NCBI RefSeq assembly: GCF_000827555.1
Contig: NZ_CDOI01000195.1
Location: 81,429-145,428 of the forward strand
Direction of reading: 5' to 3'
Length of the DNA stretch: 64,000 bases
Source: Capnocytophaga canis
Lineage (GTDB): Bacteria; Bacteroidota; Bacteroidia; Flavobacteriales; Flavobacteriaceae
This document shows, in pieces, positions 51,116 through 59,723 of the stretch (its first letter is position 1; every line of letters begins with the position of its first letter). Under the pieces are notes generated by a model. That model saw only the letters and a list, made by a program, of their open reading frames with translations. It had not been told where the DNA came from and did not search any database. Made by a program: the position numbers and the translations under genes.

Positions 51116-51474
51116 AATCGCAATAAATTTTGTAACATTTCAAAGTTTTTATCACGAGTGGCATCCATGATCAAAAACCAATCGACAATTGTCCAAATTC
51201 CTAAACCTCCACAAGTTAAAATTTTCGCTACCCCTAAACCAACGTCTCCGATAAAAATTCGGTCAATACCACTAACTGCGGCTATTGGTGTAAGAAGTGA
51301 TAATAACAACGCTGTTTGTGGATCTTTAAACTGTAAAGTTTGCAACATAACCCACTGATTTTCATTCATTTCAGACAACTGTTTTCGGATGTAAGGAATA
51401 GCTTCACTCTTGAAGTACTTTCCATTTGATACGATAAACATATCAACTTTGTTTGCGTCTACTTTTATTTCCAT
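51112..51474 (-). CDS. TM2-domain protein
   Basis: The 120-residue protein has a soluble N-terminal part ('ANKVDMFIVSNGKYFKSEAIPYIR') and a C-terminal TM2 domain of two membrane helices ('LLSLLTPIAAVSGIDRIFIG' and 'GVAKILTCGGLGIWTIVDWFLI'), with the family's conserved short DRF(F/Y)-like turn (here 'IDRIFIG') and polar 'WTIVDWF'. TM2 proteins are widespread and of unknown function. It starts only 33 bases after rho on the same strand, with no hairpin between, and heads the five-gene cluster. Confidence 0.88.
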   Translation of the reverse strand: MEIKVDANKVDMFIVSNGKYFKSEAIPYIRKQLSEMNENQWVMLQTLQFKDPQTALLLSLLTPIAAVSGIDRIFIGDVGLGVAKILTCGGLGIWTIVDWFLIMDATRDKNFEMLQNLLRF

Positions 51475-51507
51475 TTTAAATTAATTATGAAATATTTTAT
51501 TATTTTT

Positions 51508-53202
51508 TTACTGATTCATTGTTAATAAAAACTCCTCATTATCGCGAGTTTGTTTAATTCTATTTTCCATAAATTCCATAGCCTCCAAAGGATTCATATC
51601 GGCTAAGTATTTACGTAGAATCCACATACGTTGCAATGTTTTTTCGTCAAGTAATAAATCATCACGACGGGTTGAAGACGAAATCAGGTCGATGGCAGGG
51701 AAAATACGACGATTAGCAATACGGCGATCCAACTGCAATTCCATATTTCCTGTTCCTTTGAATTCTTCGAAAATAACCTCATCCATCTTTGATCCAGTTT
51801 CGGTTAGAGCGGTTGCAATAATTGACAGAGAACCTCCATTTTCAATATTGCGAGCTGCTCCAAAAAAACGCTTGGGTTTGTGCAAAGCATTAGCATCCAC
51901 ACCTCCTGTAAGCACCTTACCTGAGGCTGGTTGCACGGTATTGTATGCTCGTGCCAAACGAGTGATTGAATCTAAAAGAATAACCACATCATGTCCACAT
52001 TCAACCAATCGCTTGGCTTTTTCTAAAACAATATTGGCTATTCTCACATGCTCCGAAGCCTCTTTATCAAAGGTTGAGGCGATGATTTCACCACGAACAC
52101 TTCGTTGCATATCCGTAACCTCCTCCGGACGTTCATCAATGAGCAATACCATCAAGTACACCTCTGGATGATTTTTTGAAATAGCATTAGCTATATCCTT
52201 AAGTAACATCGTTTTACCTGTTTTAGGTTGAGCTACAATCATTGCTCTTTGCCCTTTTCCAATAGGAGAAAATAAATCAATAATACGCGTTGAAGGCGTA
52301 CTTCCTTTATCTGCCAATTTAAATTTTTCATTGGGAAAAAGTGGAGTCAAATGCTCGAAAAGTACTCGATCACGTACAATTTGCGGATCAAGACCATTGA
52401 TTTTCAAAACCTTAAGCAAAGGAAAATATTTTTCACCTTCCTTCGGAGGACGCACTTCACCCAGTACGGTATCTCCTGTTTGTAATCCAAACAATCTGAT
52501 TTGTGATTGGGAGACATAAATATCATCGGGAGATGCTAAGTAGTTGTAGTCCGAAGAACGCAGAAATCCATATCCGTCCTGCATAATATCCAAAACTCCT
52601 TCGCACTCTACGATGCTATCAAATTCAAAATCAGGTGAACGGTATCGATTTCGTTTCTCTTTATCAAAATTTTCAGAGTTGTTATTTTGTCCATTTCCAT
52701 TGCGATAGGTATTCTGATTTTGCCCTGTCTTCTGCTGATTTTGAGATGTTTGTTGAGATTGATTTGTAGTATTTTGGTTATTCTTTTTCTGAAATCCTAC
52801 TTTCTGGAATTGTTTATTCTCCTTATTATTAGTGGTAACATTTTCCTTAGCATCGGATTTTGGAAGTTGTTCTTTATTAGTTTTTCCGTTGTTTTGAGTA
52901 TTTTCTTCTTGTATCTTTTCCTCCTTTTGAGGAACTGTTGGAGTGGTAGTCGAGGCTGAATTTGATTTCTTTTTATTTGTTACAGTCTTTCTTTGAGTTT
53001 TCTTTTGTGTCTGCTTTTTGGTTTTCACCTCATTCTTTTCGCTTTCCTGTTGTTCTTGAGAAGGGTTAGCTGCCTGATGATCAAGAATTTGGTAAATCAA
53101 ATCCTCTTTGTTGAAACTGCGAAACTTAGGCACTTTCATTGCTTGAGCTATTCCCTGCAATTCAGGTAGCTTCATAGATTTTAAATCTGTAATGTCTAAC
53201 AT
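51508..53202 (-). CDS. rho: Transcription termination factor Rho with long N/Q-rich insertion
   Basis: Rho is the hexameric RNA helicase of factor-dependent termination. The 564 residues carry a SAP-like Rho_N domain (1-45, '[19 protein letters not shown]'), then a disordered insertion (about 48-190) rich in N, Q, K and T, then the cold-shock-type RNA-binding domain ('[22 protein letters not shown]' region) and the RecA-like ATPase ('[16 protein letters not shown]', '[13 protein letters not shown]', '[14 protein letters not shown]', the Q-loop '[13 protein letters not shown]'). E. coli Rho has 419 residues; the extra length is the insertion. In Bacteroides thetaiotaomicron a similar disordered region drives Rho condensates. 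Confidence 0.96.
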   Translation of the reverse strand: MLDITDLKSMKLPELQGIAQAMKVPKFRSFNKEDLIYQILDHQAANPSQEQQESEKNEVKTKKQTQKKTQRKTVTNKKKSNSASTTTPTVPQKEEKIQEENTQNNGKTNKEQLPKSDAKENVTTNNKENKQFQKVGFQKKNNQNTTNQSQQTSQNQQKTGQNQNTYRNGNGQNNNSENFDKEKRNRYRSPDFEFDSIVECEGVLDIMQDGYGFLRSSDYNYLASPDDIYVSQSQIRLFGLQTGDTVLGEVRPPKEGEKYFPLLKVLKINGLDPQIVRDRVLFEHLTPLFPNEKFKLADKGSTPSTRIIDLFSPIGKGQRAMIVAQPKTGKTMLLKDIANAISKNHPEVYLMVLLIDERPEEVTDMQRSVRGEIIASTFDKEASEHVRIANIVLEKAKRLVECGHDVVILLDSITRLARAYNTVQPASGKVLTGGVDANALHKPKRFFGAARNIENGGSLSIIATALTETGSKMDEVIFEEFKGTGNMELQLDRRIANRRIFPAIDLISSSTRRDDLLLDEKTLQRMWILRKYLADMNPLEAMEFMENRIKQTRDNEEFLLTMNQ

Positions 53203-53338
53203 TTGAATCTTAAATTATTTAAAGAAAATATGGGTTTTAATAGCTATCAAAACATTGTAGCTACTTTGGTTGTTCAGAAAAATATTATAGTATGTGTTTT
53301 GAGAAAATCTTTTTAGATAGTGTTCCTTGAAGACGAGG

Positions 53339-53368
53339 CAAATGTAATATTTTTTTTTGAATTGACAA
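53339..53368 (-). promoter_or_regulatory. Promoter for rho
   Basis: On minus: TTG (53366-53368), 19 bases, TACATTTG (53339-53346). The leader of about 130 bases before the rho start could allow autoregulation, as known for rho genes. Confidence 0.65.
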
Positions 53369-53451
53369 TTTTTAGCGTATATTTTTTCTTTGAAAAGATA
53401 TAAAAGTATTTATGTACTCAGCGTTATATTCAAGTTTTTCGGATATGTGAG

Positions 53452-54060
53452 CTAACCTATTTTAGGCAATTCCAATGATTTTTTGATGGCATAAATTCGA
53501 AAAGCTATAATAAAAACAATGGTTATCAAAGAAATATAATCGTGAAAAAAAGGTAGCTCTTTCAACCCCAAATACATTAAACTACCTACAACACAAGGAG
53601 TTGCATAAATTTCTTTATGAAAAATTACAGGAATATCATTACAGAGTATGTCTCGAATAACTCCACCAAAACAAGCACTCATCACTCCGATAGACACAAC
53701 AATGGTCGGATGCAATTCATAGGAAAAGGAAAGTGCTATCTCTGTTCCAATAATGGTAAAAAAAGCGATACCAATAGTATCAAATAATAATAAGGATTTT
53801 CGCAAATAATGAATTTTATTTCGGAAGATAATAGCAAACAAGGTTCCTCCGAAAATCATTGCTACGTAAATAGGAGCTTGCATCCAAAAAACCGGTGTTC
53901 GACCTAATAGTACGTCTCGTAGGGTTCCCCCTCCAAGTCCAGTAACGAACGCGATGATGAAAATCCCGAACAAATCCATTTTCTTTTCGCGAGCAGCCAA
54001 AGCTCCTGAAATAGCAAATACAAAAACTCCTGCCAAATCAACAGCGTAAAATAAATCCAT
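53452..54060 (-). CDS. Trimeric intracellular cation (TRIC)-type channel, YadS-like
   Basis: The 202-residue membrane protein has six or seven helices in two repeats (UPF0126/YadS). Each repeat has the family's GGxxRD-type motif: 'GLGGGTLRDVLLG' near 40 and 'ACFGGVIRDILCNDIP' near 130. Bacterial members are TRIC-type K+ channels, while some are described as glycine transporters; the sequence does not decide. It stands alone on minus between the rho promoter and tRNA-Gly. Confidence 0.9.
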   Translation of the reverse strand: MDLFYAVDLAGVFVFAISGALAAREKKMDLFGIFIIAFVTGLGGGTLRDVLLGRTPVFWMQAPIYVAMIFGGTLFAIIFRNKIHYLRKSLLLFDTIGIAFFTIIGTEIALSFSYELHPTIVVSIGVMSACFGGVIRDILCNDIPVIFHKEIYATPCVVGSLMYLGLKELPFFHDYISLITIVFIIAFRIYAIKKSLELPKIG

Positions 54061-54130
54061 AGCATCAGTATTTTTACAGTTGTAAAATAGTCAAATTAGA
54101 GAAGTAAGGTTACATACATTTTATATACAT

Positions 54131-54154
54131 AAAAAGCCGTCTTTCGACGGCTTT
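54131..54154 (-). terminator. Terminator of tRNA-Gly
   Basis: On minus: AAAGCCGTC, loop GAAA, GACGGCTTTTT, starting one base past the tRNA 3' end. A perfect 9-bp stem with a tetraloop and T tract. Confidence 0.88.
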
Positions 54155-54155
54155 G

Positions 54156-54228
54156 AGCGGGAGACGAGGTTCGAACTCGCGACATTCAGCTTGGAAGGCT
54201 GACGCTCTACCAACTGAGCTACTCCCGC
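54156..54228 (-). tRNA. tRNA-Gly (anticodon TCC)
   Basis: On minus: acceptor GCGGGAG pairs with CTCCCGC, D arm GCTC...GAGC, anticodon loop CTTCCAA with TCC, T arm GCGAG-TTCGAAC-CTCGT. Discriminator T, CCA not encoded. 73 bases. Confidence 0.96.
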
Positions 54229-54250
54229 CTATCCTTTTGTTTTACGGTTG

Positions 54251-54258
54251 CAAAGATA
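54251..54258 (-). promoter_or_regulatory. -7 box for tRNA-Gly
   Basis: TATCTTTG on minus within the shared CGTATCTTTGCAACCG stretch, 22 bases upstream of the tRNA. Confidence 0.6.
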
Positions 54259-54381
54259 CGACTTTTTTTATTCCCTCCAAATTTTTAATCACTTTTTTTT
54301 GAGTTTTTTTTGAAAATATTTATAACATACTGTTTAACAACATATTAAAAATAAACTTTTTTTCCACATATTAGATTGAAC

Positions 54382-54834
54382 TTATGTAGAAATACTTTTT
54401 TCTATTATTTTTAGTATTGCTTGGTCAATCTTTTCAAGTAAAGGTTTTGTTTTTTCAATCGTATAATCATTATATAAGGTTTCTAAACGTTTATAGGTTA
54501 CAAAAGTTTTTCCGTTGACTTCTCTAATGAGCATTTTTAAAGGTAATTCAATAGCTAATAATTGATTTTCTTGCATCAAAACGGTACCTACTTTCGGATT
54601 CCCTATAATTAAAACTGTGGTAGGAGCCAAATGTAGTGCCGATTTTTTAGCTGCTTTGCTATGATCAATCACTGAAAATATTTGTATATTCTCCGAGGTC
54701 AATCCTTTTTTGAGTAACTTTATTGTCTGCTTGAAATCATACTTACTTTCTACAGTAAACAACTTGTTATCAATCGACTGTGAAAACACACTTATCGAAA
54801 AGAGACATATAAAAAATTTAAATAGCTGCTTCAT
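54382..54834 (-). CDS. Secreted DUF302 protein
   Basis: The 150-residue protein has a signal peptide ('MKQLFKFFICLFSISVFSQ') and a DUF302 domain: 'KYDFKQTIKLLKKGLTSENIQIFSVIDHSKAA' region and 'APTTVLIIGNPKVGTVLMQENQLLAIELPLKMLI' region, with the family's 'GNPKVGT' and 'LPLK'. DUF302 is a small alpha-beta fold of unknown role, found alone or in envelope and stress proteins. The gene is monocistronic as far as seen. 54061-54381 otherwise holds only tRNA-Gly and its signals. Confidence 0.88.
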   Translation of the reverse strand: MKQLFKFFICLFSISVFSQSIDNKLFTVESKYDFKQTIKLLKKGLTSENIQIFSVIDHSKAAKKSALHLAPTTVLIIGNPKVGTVLMQENQLLAIELPLKMLIREVNGKTFVTYKRLETLYNDYTIEKTKPLLEKIDQAILKIIEKSIST

Positions 54835-54937
54835 ATGAATTTTAAATTTATTTTTGAACTTCCATAGATATCCCCTCTCTCTGGTAATTTATTTCTACTT
54901 TTATCTGAGTGAAAAAATCTTCAAGTTATTATTAAAA

Positions 54938-56407
54938 TTATGACTCCAACTCCAAAGCATTGCGAACTTCATCCATAACTTGGGTGTTATCAGATATAAC
55001 AATCAGGGTATCATTTCCTTCAATTTGGGTAGAACCGTTAGGAGTTATGTATTTGTCTTTGCGTTTTATCATTGCTATAATGGCATTGGAAGGAAAGTCC
55101 ACATCTACTATTTTTTTGTCTACCACATAGCAATCTTCTGGAATAAAAATTTCTTGCATGACCGCACGAGGATGTTCTCTCTTGATAGCATCGGCTGGGT
55201 TTTCTTCATTTTCGGCAGGTTGTTCAGATGCCAAATTGAGCCACTTGGCTACCATTGAAAGTGTTGTTCCTTGAATTAATACGGAAGTTACTGAAATAAA
55301 AAATACTATATTAAAGATGATATTTGCTTTTTCAAGACCTGCTAACATAGGATACGTGGCAAATACAATAGGTACAGCTCCTCGAAGTCCAACCCACGAA
55401 ATATAAGAACGTCGTGCGAAACTCATTTTGAAAGGCAATGTTCCCAAAAACACACTTAATGGACGTGCGACTAAAATCAAGAATACAGAAATCAACAATC
55501 CAATTCCCATCAATGGAATGGTTTCAGAAGGATTAACTAATAAACCTAAGGTCAAGAACATCACAATTTGCATTAACCATGCCAATCCGTCAAACATTTT
55601 GATAACACTTCCTTTGTGGATAAAACTGTGATTACCTAAGTAAACCGCAGCTACGTAAATTGCTAAAAATCCATTACCACCAAGTGCTTCGGTTCCTGAA
55701 AAAGTAATGTACATCAAAGCTATGGCTAACACAGGATATAATCCTTCAAATCCTAAAGATATTCTGTTGAAAATAATTTTACTAAGTCTCCCAAAGATAA
55801 ATCCTAAAATACCACCTAATATAATCTGCTTTAAGAAAATAAAAATTACACCTAATAAATCTTGATCAGGAATTTGTACCAAACCTAAAAAAGTAGTTGT
55901 TAAAACGTAAGCCATAGGATCGTTACTTCCGCTCTCAAACTCCAAAGTTGGACGTAAATTTTCTTTGAGTTCTAGATTTTTAGATCGTAAAATCGAAAAT
56001 ACAGCAGCAGCATCAGTCGATGACACAATCGAACCTAATAGCAAACTCTCAAATATAGTAAAATCAGTAACATACCACACAAAAACTCCTAAAAACACGG
56101 CGGTGAGCAGTACTCCAACTGTAGAAAGCATAATCCCTTGTCCCAAAATGGGTTGTACAGACTTCCAACGAGTCTCCAATCCTCCTGAAAACAAAATAAA
56201 ATTCAGAGAAAGAATTCCAATGAATTGAGCCAATCCAGGATTATTGAACTCTATTTTCAAGATACCATCACTACCGGCAAGCATCCCAACACCTAAAAAT
56301 AAAATCAAAGTAGGCACTCCAAATTTGTAAGAAGTTCGTCCTGCAACGATACTAACAAGTAGTAGTAAAGACCCGACGAGTAATATGTTTTCCGAGGTTA
56401 AATTCAT
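54938..56407 (-). CDS. Potassium/proton antiporter, CPA1 type with TrkA-C (RCK_C) domain
   Basis: The 489-residue protein has 12-13 membrane helices (1-390), with the ND motif in 'FESGSNDPMAYVLTT' near 160, and 'SYISWVGLRGAVPIVFATYPML' near 340, both diagnostic of CPA1 exchangers. A C-terminal RCK_C/TrkA_C domain (about 405-489, 'VVDKKIVDVDFPSNAIIAMIKRKD') gates related K+/H+ antiporters (YhaP/CvrA/NhaP2 group). It probably exports K+ to control pH and osmolarity. Alternative: Na+/H+ exchange. Confidence 0.92.
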   Translation of the reverse strand: MNLTSENILLVGSLLLLVSIVAGRTSYKFGVPTLILFLGVGMLAGSDGILKIEFNNPGLAQFIGILSLNFILFSGGLETRWKSVQPILGQGIMLSTVGVLLTAVFLGVFVWYVTDFTIFESLLLGSIVSSTDAAAVFSILRSKNLELKENLRPTLEFESGSNDPMAYVLTTTFLGLVQIPDQDLLGVIFIFLKQIILGGILGFIFGRLSKIIFNRISLGFEGLYPVLAIALMYITFSGTEALGGNGFLAIYVAAVYLGNHSFIHKGSVIKMFDGLAWLMQIVMFLTLGLLVNPSETIPLMGIGLLISVFLILVARPLSVFLGTLPFKMSFARRSYISWVGLRGAVPIVFATYPMLAGLEKANIIFNIVFFISVTSVLIQGTTLSMVAKWLNLASEQPAENEENPADAIKREHPRAVMQEIFIPEDCYVVDKKIVDVDFPSNAIIAMIKRKDKYITPNGSTQIEGNDTLIVISDNTQVMDEVRNALELES

Positions 56408-56492
56408 AATATGTACATGGTTTTGGTGCGAAAATATGAAAAAAAATTAAGAACCAAAACTGAAAAAATAGTTTTATGCTAAAAAAAATGAC

Positions 56493-56500
56493 TATCTTTG
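56493..56500 (+). promoter_or_regulatory. -7 box for the small gene-mutL-rhomboid run
   Basis: TATCTTTG, 82 bases upstream of the start at 56583; no clear -33 TTG. Confidence 0.45.
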
Positions 56501-56582
56501 CATTACCCATTGATGTCTTTTTCATAAAGAAACGTAAAAACTAAGATGTACTATTTTATATCTATCTGAAAAATAAATTATT

Positions 56583-56870
56583 ATGAAATTTAAATTATTC
56601 TCCTTACCAAAAAATAAAAAATACAATTACACTCCTCGCTATTATGATGGAAAAGAAAAAGGAAACATCTATGATTTAGACTCTCGTATCCGAAAAGATC
56701 GCGAAACACAGACCAATCACTTCACTGCTCAATGGCGAGATGTCCGTGCTAACAGTCGAAATACCAAAAACGTAGAAATCAACAAAACTTTTCTAATTGT
56801 GTTAGCGATTTTACTATTTTTAGCATTGTATATACTTGATTTTGATCTATCTATATTTAAAAGGAGCTAA
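56583..56870 (+). CDS. Small C-tail-anchored protein conserved next to mutL
   Basis: The 95-residue protein has a basic, tyrosine-rich soluble part ('KNKKYNYTPRYYDGKEKGN') and one membrane segment at the C terminus ('FLIVLAILLFLALYILDFDLSIF'). This family is found before mutL throughout flavobacteria; it is often annotated as riboflavin synthase subunit beta, which the sequence does not support because it has no lumazine/riboflavin synthase motif and is a membrane protein. Function unknown. It lies 96 bases before mutL on the same strand. Confidence 0.8.
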   Translation: MKFKLFSLPKNKKYNYTPRYYDGKEKGNIYDLDSRIRKDRETQTNHFTAQWRDVRANSRNTKNVEINKTFLIVLAILLFLALYILDFDLSIFKRS

Positions 56871-56966
56871 TATATAAAAAATCAGCCTGATAGGAAATAG
56901 ATTAAAAAATATAGCTTTATATATACAATCCCACAGACTACCAAGAAAACGATTCCTAAAATAAAA

Positions 56967-58802
56967 ATGACCGATATAATTCGTTTATTACCCGATCACG
57001 TTGCCAATCAAATTGCAGCAGGAGAAGTAATTCAGCGACCTGCCTCTGCAGTGAAAGAATTACTTGAAAATGCGATTGACGCCAAGGCTACTAACATAAA
57101 ACTCATCGTTAAGGATGCAGGAAAAACTCTTATCCAAGTCATTGACAATGGCATAGGAATGAGCGTAACAGATGCCCGACTTGCATTTGAACGACATGCT
57201 ACCTCCAAAATTCAAAAAGCGGAAGATTTATTCCAATTGCAAACAAAAGGATTCCGAGGGGAGGCATTAGCCTCCATAGCGGCAATTGCTCATGTGGAAC
57301 TTATCACTAAACGACCTACGGATGAATTAGGAACAGAACTTCGGATAGAAGGAAGCAAGATAACTTATCAAGAACCGTGTGTTACAGCTGATGGTACTTC
57401 TATTTCAATGAAAAATTTGTTTTTTAACATCCCTGCTCGACGAAATTTTCTCAAATCGGACACCGTAGAATTACGACATATATTAGATGAATTTCATCGT
57501 GTAGCATTGGCTCATCCAAATATCCATTTTCACTTTTACAACAATGGGAATGAGCTATTTAACTTACCTATCACAAATTTTAGACAACGTATCGTACACC
57601 TTTTTGGTGGAAAAACAAATGAAAAATTAGTACCTATTGAGGAGGAAACCCCCATTTTGAAAATAAGCGGTTTCGTGGTGAAACCTGAGTACATAGCTAA
57701 AACGAAATCCCTGCAATTTTTAATGGTAAACAATCGTTTTGTAAAAAATAGATATCTAAATCACGCTATTACGGTGGCCTACGAAGGACTTATTAACAGC
57801 CAACAACAGGCTGAATATTTCATTCGATTGGAAGTTAACCCTTCAACCATAGACATCAATATTCACCCGACTAAAACTGAGGTAAAATTTGAGGACGAAC
57901 ACAGCATTTACGCTCTCCTCAAGTCGGCAGTAAAACACAGTTTAGGACAATTTAACATAGCTCCAGTACTTGATTTTAATCGAGACACGACTTTCGACAT
58001 TCCTTATAGCTATAAGGATAAGGAACCTGTTTTTCCAAAAATTGAAATAGATCCTAATTTTAATCCTTTTAAAGAAGAAACTCAAAACAACCGAAATTCG
58101 GGAAATGGACAGAACTTTTCTTCGCACCCTAAAAAACAAAGCTCGTGGGAAAGTCTGTATGTAGGTATCGAATCTGATTTGAATAGCTTTGAACCACAAG
58201 TAATTGAGAGTAAACTCTTTGATGTAGAGCCATTGTCACCCCAAATAGGAAAAAATATACTGTCAATAGGAAAGAAATACCTTGTAACAACGTTGCATAA
58301 TGAACTAATTATCGTTAATATAAACCGAGCACATCAGCGGATTTTGTATGAAGATTTTCTGAAAACCTTAAAATCAACAAGTACAGCAAGTCAACAACTA
58401 ATGTTCCCTCTGGAATTATCTTTTTCAAGGGAGGAACTTGATGTGGTTAAAAGATTAAAAGAATTATTTGAAAATATTGGTTTTATTATTGATATTCAAG
58501 AAGATAAAATACAAATAAATGGAGTTCCTCTACATATTTCGGACAGCGATATTCCCAACGTATTTCAAGAACTCATTCAGCAACACATTGAAAACCTACC
58601 TACAAACGAAAACACTCAAAAAGAGGCTTTTGCACAAAGTCTTAGCCGTAGTTTAGCCATAAAAACAGGACAAAACCTAACGGAACAGGAACAAGAAACT
58701 TTGTTAAATAATTTGTTTGCTTGTAAAGAAAGTTTAATTTCGCCACTTGGAAAGCGAGTGTATAGCCATCTTTCACTTAATGAAATTGATAAATATTTTT
58801 AA
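56967..58802 (+). CDS. mutL: DNA mismatch repair protein MutL
   Basis: MutL links mismatch recognition by MutS to strand removal. The 611 residues have the GHKL ATPase ('ELLENAIDAKATNI' near 32, 'VIDNGIGM', 'TKGFRGEALASIAAIA' near 92), the transducer domain to about 330, a linker rich in N, P and F, and a C-terminal dimerisation domain. The clamp-like endonuclease motif DQHAxxE is degenerate: residues 451-459 read 'NINRAHQRI', and the C-terminal CxHGRP position reads 'SPLGKRVY'. It is therefore probably not a nuclease itself. The rhomboid gene follows after 15 bases. Confidence 0.95.
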   Translation: MTDIIRLLPDHVANQIAAGEVIQRPASAVKELLENAIDAKATNIKLIVKDAGKTLIQVIDNGIGMSVTDARLAFERHATSKIQKAEDLFQLQTKGFRGEALASIAAIAHVELITKRPTDELGTELRIEGSKITYQEPCVTADGTSISMKNLFFNIPARRNFLKSDTVELRHILDEFHRVALAHPNIHFHFYNNGNELFNLPITNFRQRIVHLFGGKTNEKLVPIEEETPILKISGFVVKPEYIAKTKSLQFLMVNNRFVKNRYLNHAITVAYEGLINSQQQAEYFIRLEVNPSTIDINIHPTKTEVKFEDEHSIYALLKSAVKHSLGQFNIAPVLDFNRDTTFDIPYSYKDKEPVFPKIEIDPNFNPFKEETQNNRNSGNGQNFSSHPKKQSSWESLYVGIESDLNSFEPQVIESKLFDVEPLSPQIGKNILSIGKKYLVTTLHNELIIVNINRAHQRILYEDFLKTLKSTSTASQQLMFPLELSFSREELDVVKRLKELFENIGFIIDIQEDKIQINGVPLHISDSDIPNVFQELIQQHIENLPTNENTQKEAFAQSLSRSLAIKTGQNLTEQEQETLLNNLFACKESLISPLGKRVYSHLSLNEIDKYF

Positions 58803-58817
58803 TCTATAATATATTTC

Positions 58818-59573
58818 ATGGAACGTATCACACAAATAATCAAACACTTAATAATCATAAATGTTATTGTATTTTTCATTGCCGAATACAATTTGATTCC
58901 CAACATAAATCTCACAGAAAATGCTGCGATCTACTTTTTTGAAAATCCTAATTTCAAATGGTGGCAGTATGTAACATATATGTTCATGCACGGCGGACTA
59001 ATGCACTTATTTTTCAATATGTATGCACTTTGGGCATTTGGCAGTCCGTTAGAAAAGATTTGGGGACAACAAAAATTTTTGTTTTTCTATTTCTCGTGTG
59101 GCGTAGGTTCAGCGTTAATACATTCAGGAGTGAATTACTACTATTTTCAGGAAGGATTACAAACCTTAGCTGATAATGGTTTTACGCCCGAAATGGTGAA
59201 AAGTGTATTAGCCGAAGGTAAGTACAACACAGCTTGGGAGCATATTATTCCTAAAAGTACGTTTAACGATATGATGAGTTCCTATTTTACACCAGCTGTG
59301 GGAGCTTCAGGAGCAATTTACGGGATTTTAGTCGCCTTTGGGATGATGTTCCCTGATGCCAAACTCATGATGATTTTCATTCCGTATCCGATAAAAGCTA
59401 AATATTTCATACCTATTTTGGTGGGAATAGATTTATTCTCAGGCGTTACAGGATTCTCTATTTTCGGTGGTAATATCGCACATTTCGCACATGTTGGAGG
59501 TGCGTTGATTGGATTTTTAATGATGTGGTATTGGAAAAAGAATTCCTTTGATGCCAATGGATGGAAACGATAG
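58818..59573 (+). CDS. Rhomboid-family intramembrane serine protease
   Basis: The 251-residue protein has six or more membrane helices and the rhomboid signatures 'MFMHGGLMHLFFNMYALWAFGSPLE' region (H and N near 55-65), 'AVGASGAIYGILVAFGMMFP' near 158 with the catalytic Ser, and 'AHFAHVGGALIGFLMMWYW' near 215 with the catalytic His. A loop of about 60 residues between helices 2 and 4 (about 100-150) is longer than in GlpG. It lies 15 bases after mutL, a common flavobacterial arrangement. Substrate unknown. Confidence 0.93.
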   Translation: MERITQIIKHLIIINVIVFFIAEYNLIPNINLTENAAIYFFENPNFKWWQYVTYMFMHGGLMHLFFNMYALWAFGSPLEKIWGQQKFLFFYFSCGVGSALIHSGVNYYYFQEGLQTLADNGFTPEMVKSVLAEGKYNTAWEHIIPKSTFNDMMSSYFTPAVGASGAIYGILVAFGMMFPDAKLMMIFIPYPIKAKYFIPILVGIDLFSGVTGFSIFGGNIAHFAHVGGALIGFLMMWYWKKNSFDANGWKR

Positions 59574-59582
59574 CATAATAAT

Positions 59583-59667
59583 AGCCTCTGTTTAACCTAT
59601 CAATAGCAATACATAAAAGTTTTTGAAGACTTTTTATAACATCACCAAGGTCAAACAGAGGCTTTTT
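59583..59667 (+). terminator. Terminator after the rhomboid gene
   Basis: Long stem AGCCTCTGTTT / AAACAGAGGCT, extended by four pairs (ACCT / AGGT) past one mismatch, then five T. The A-rich 5' flank is weak, so termination is mainly from plus. Confidence 0.8.
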
Positions 59668-59723
59668 ATTTGAATGAAATTTTCAACTTCTTCTTATATA
59701 GCCCTACAATTTTTCCAAATGAA

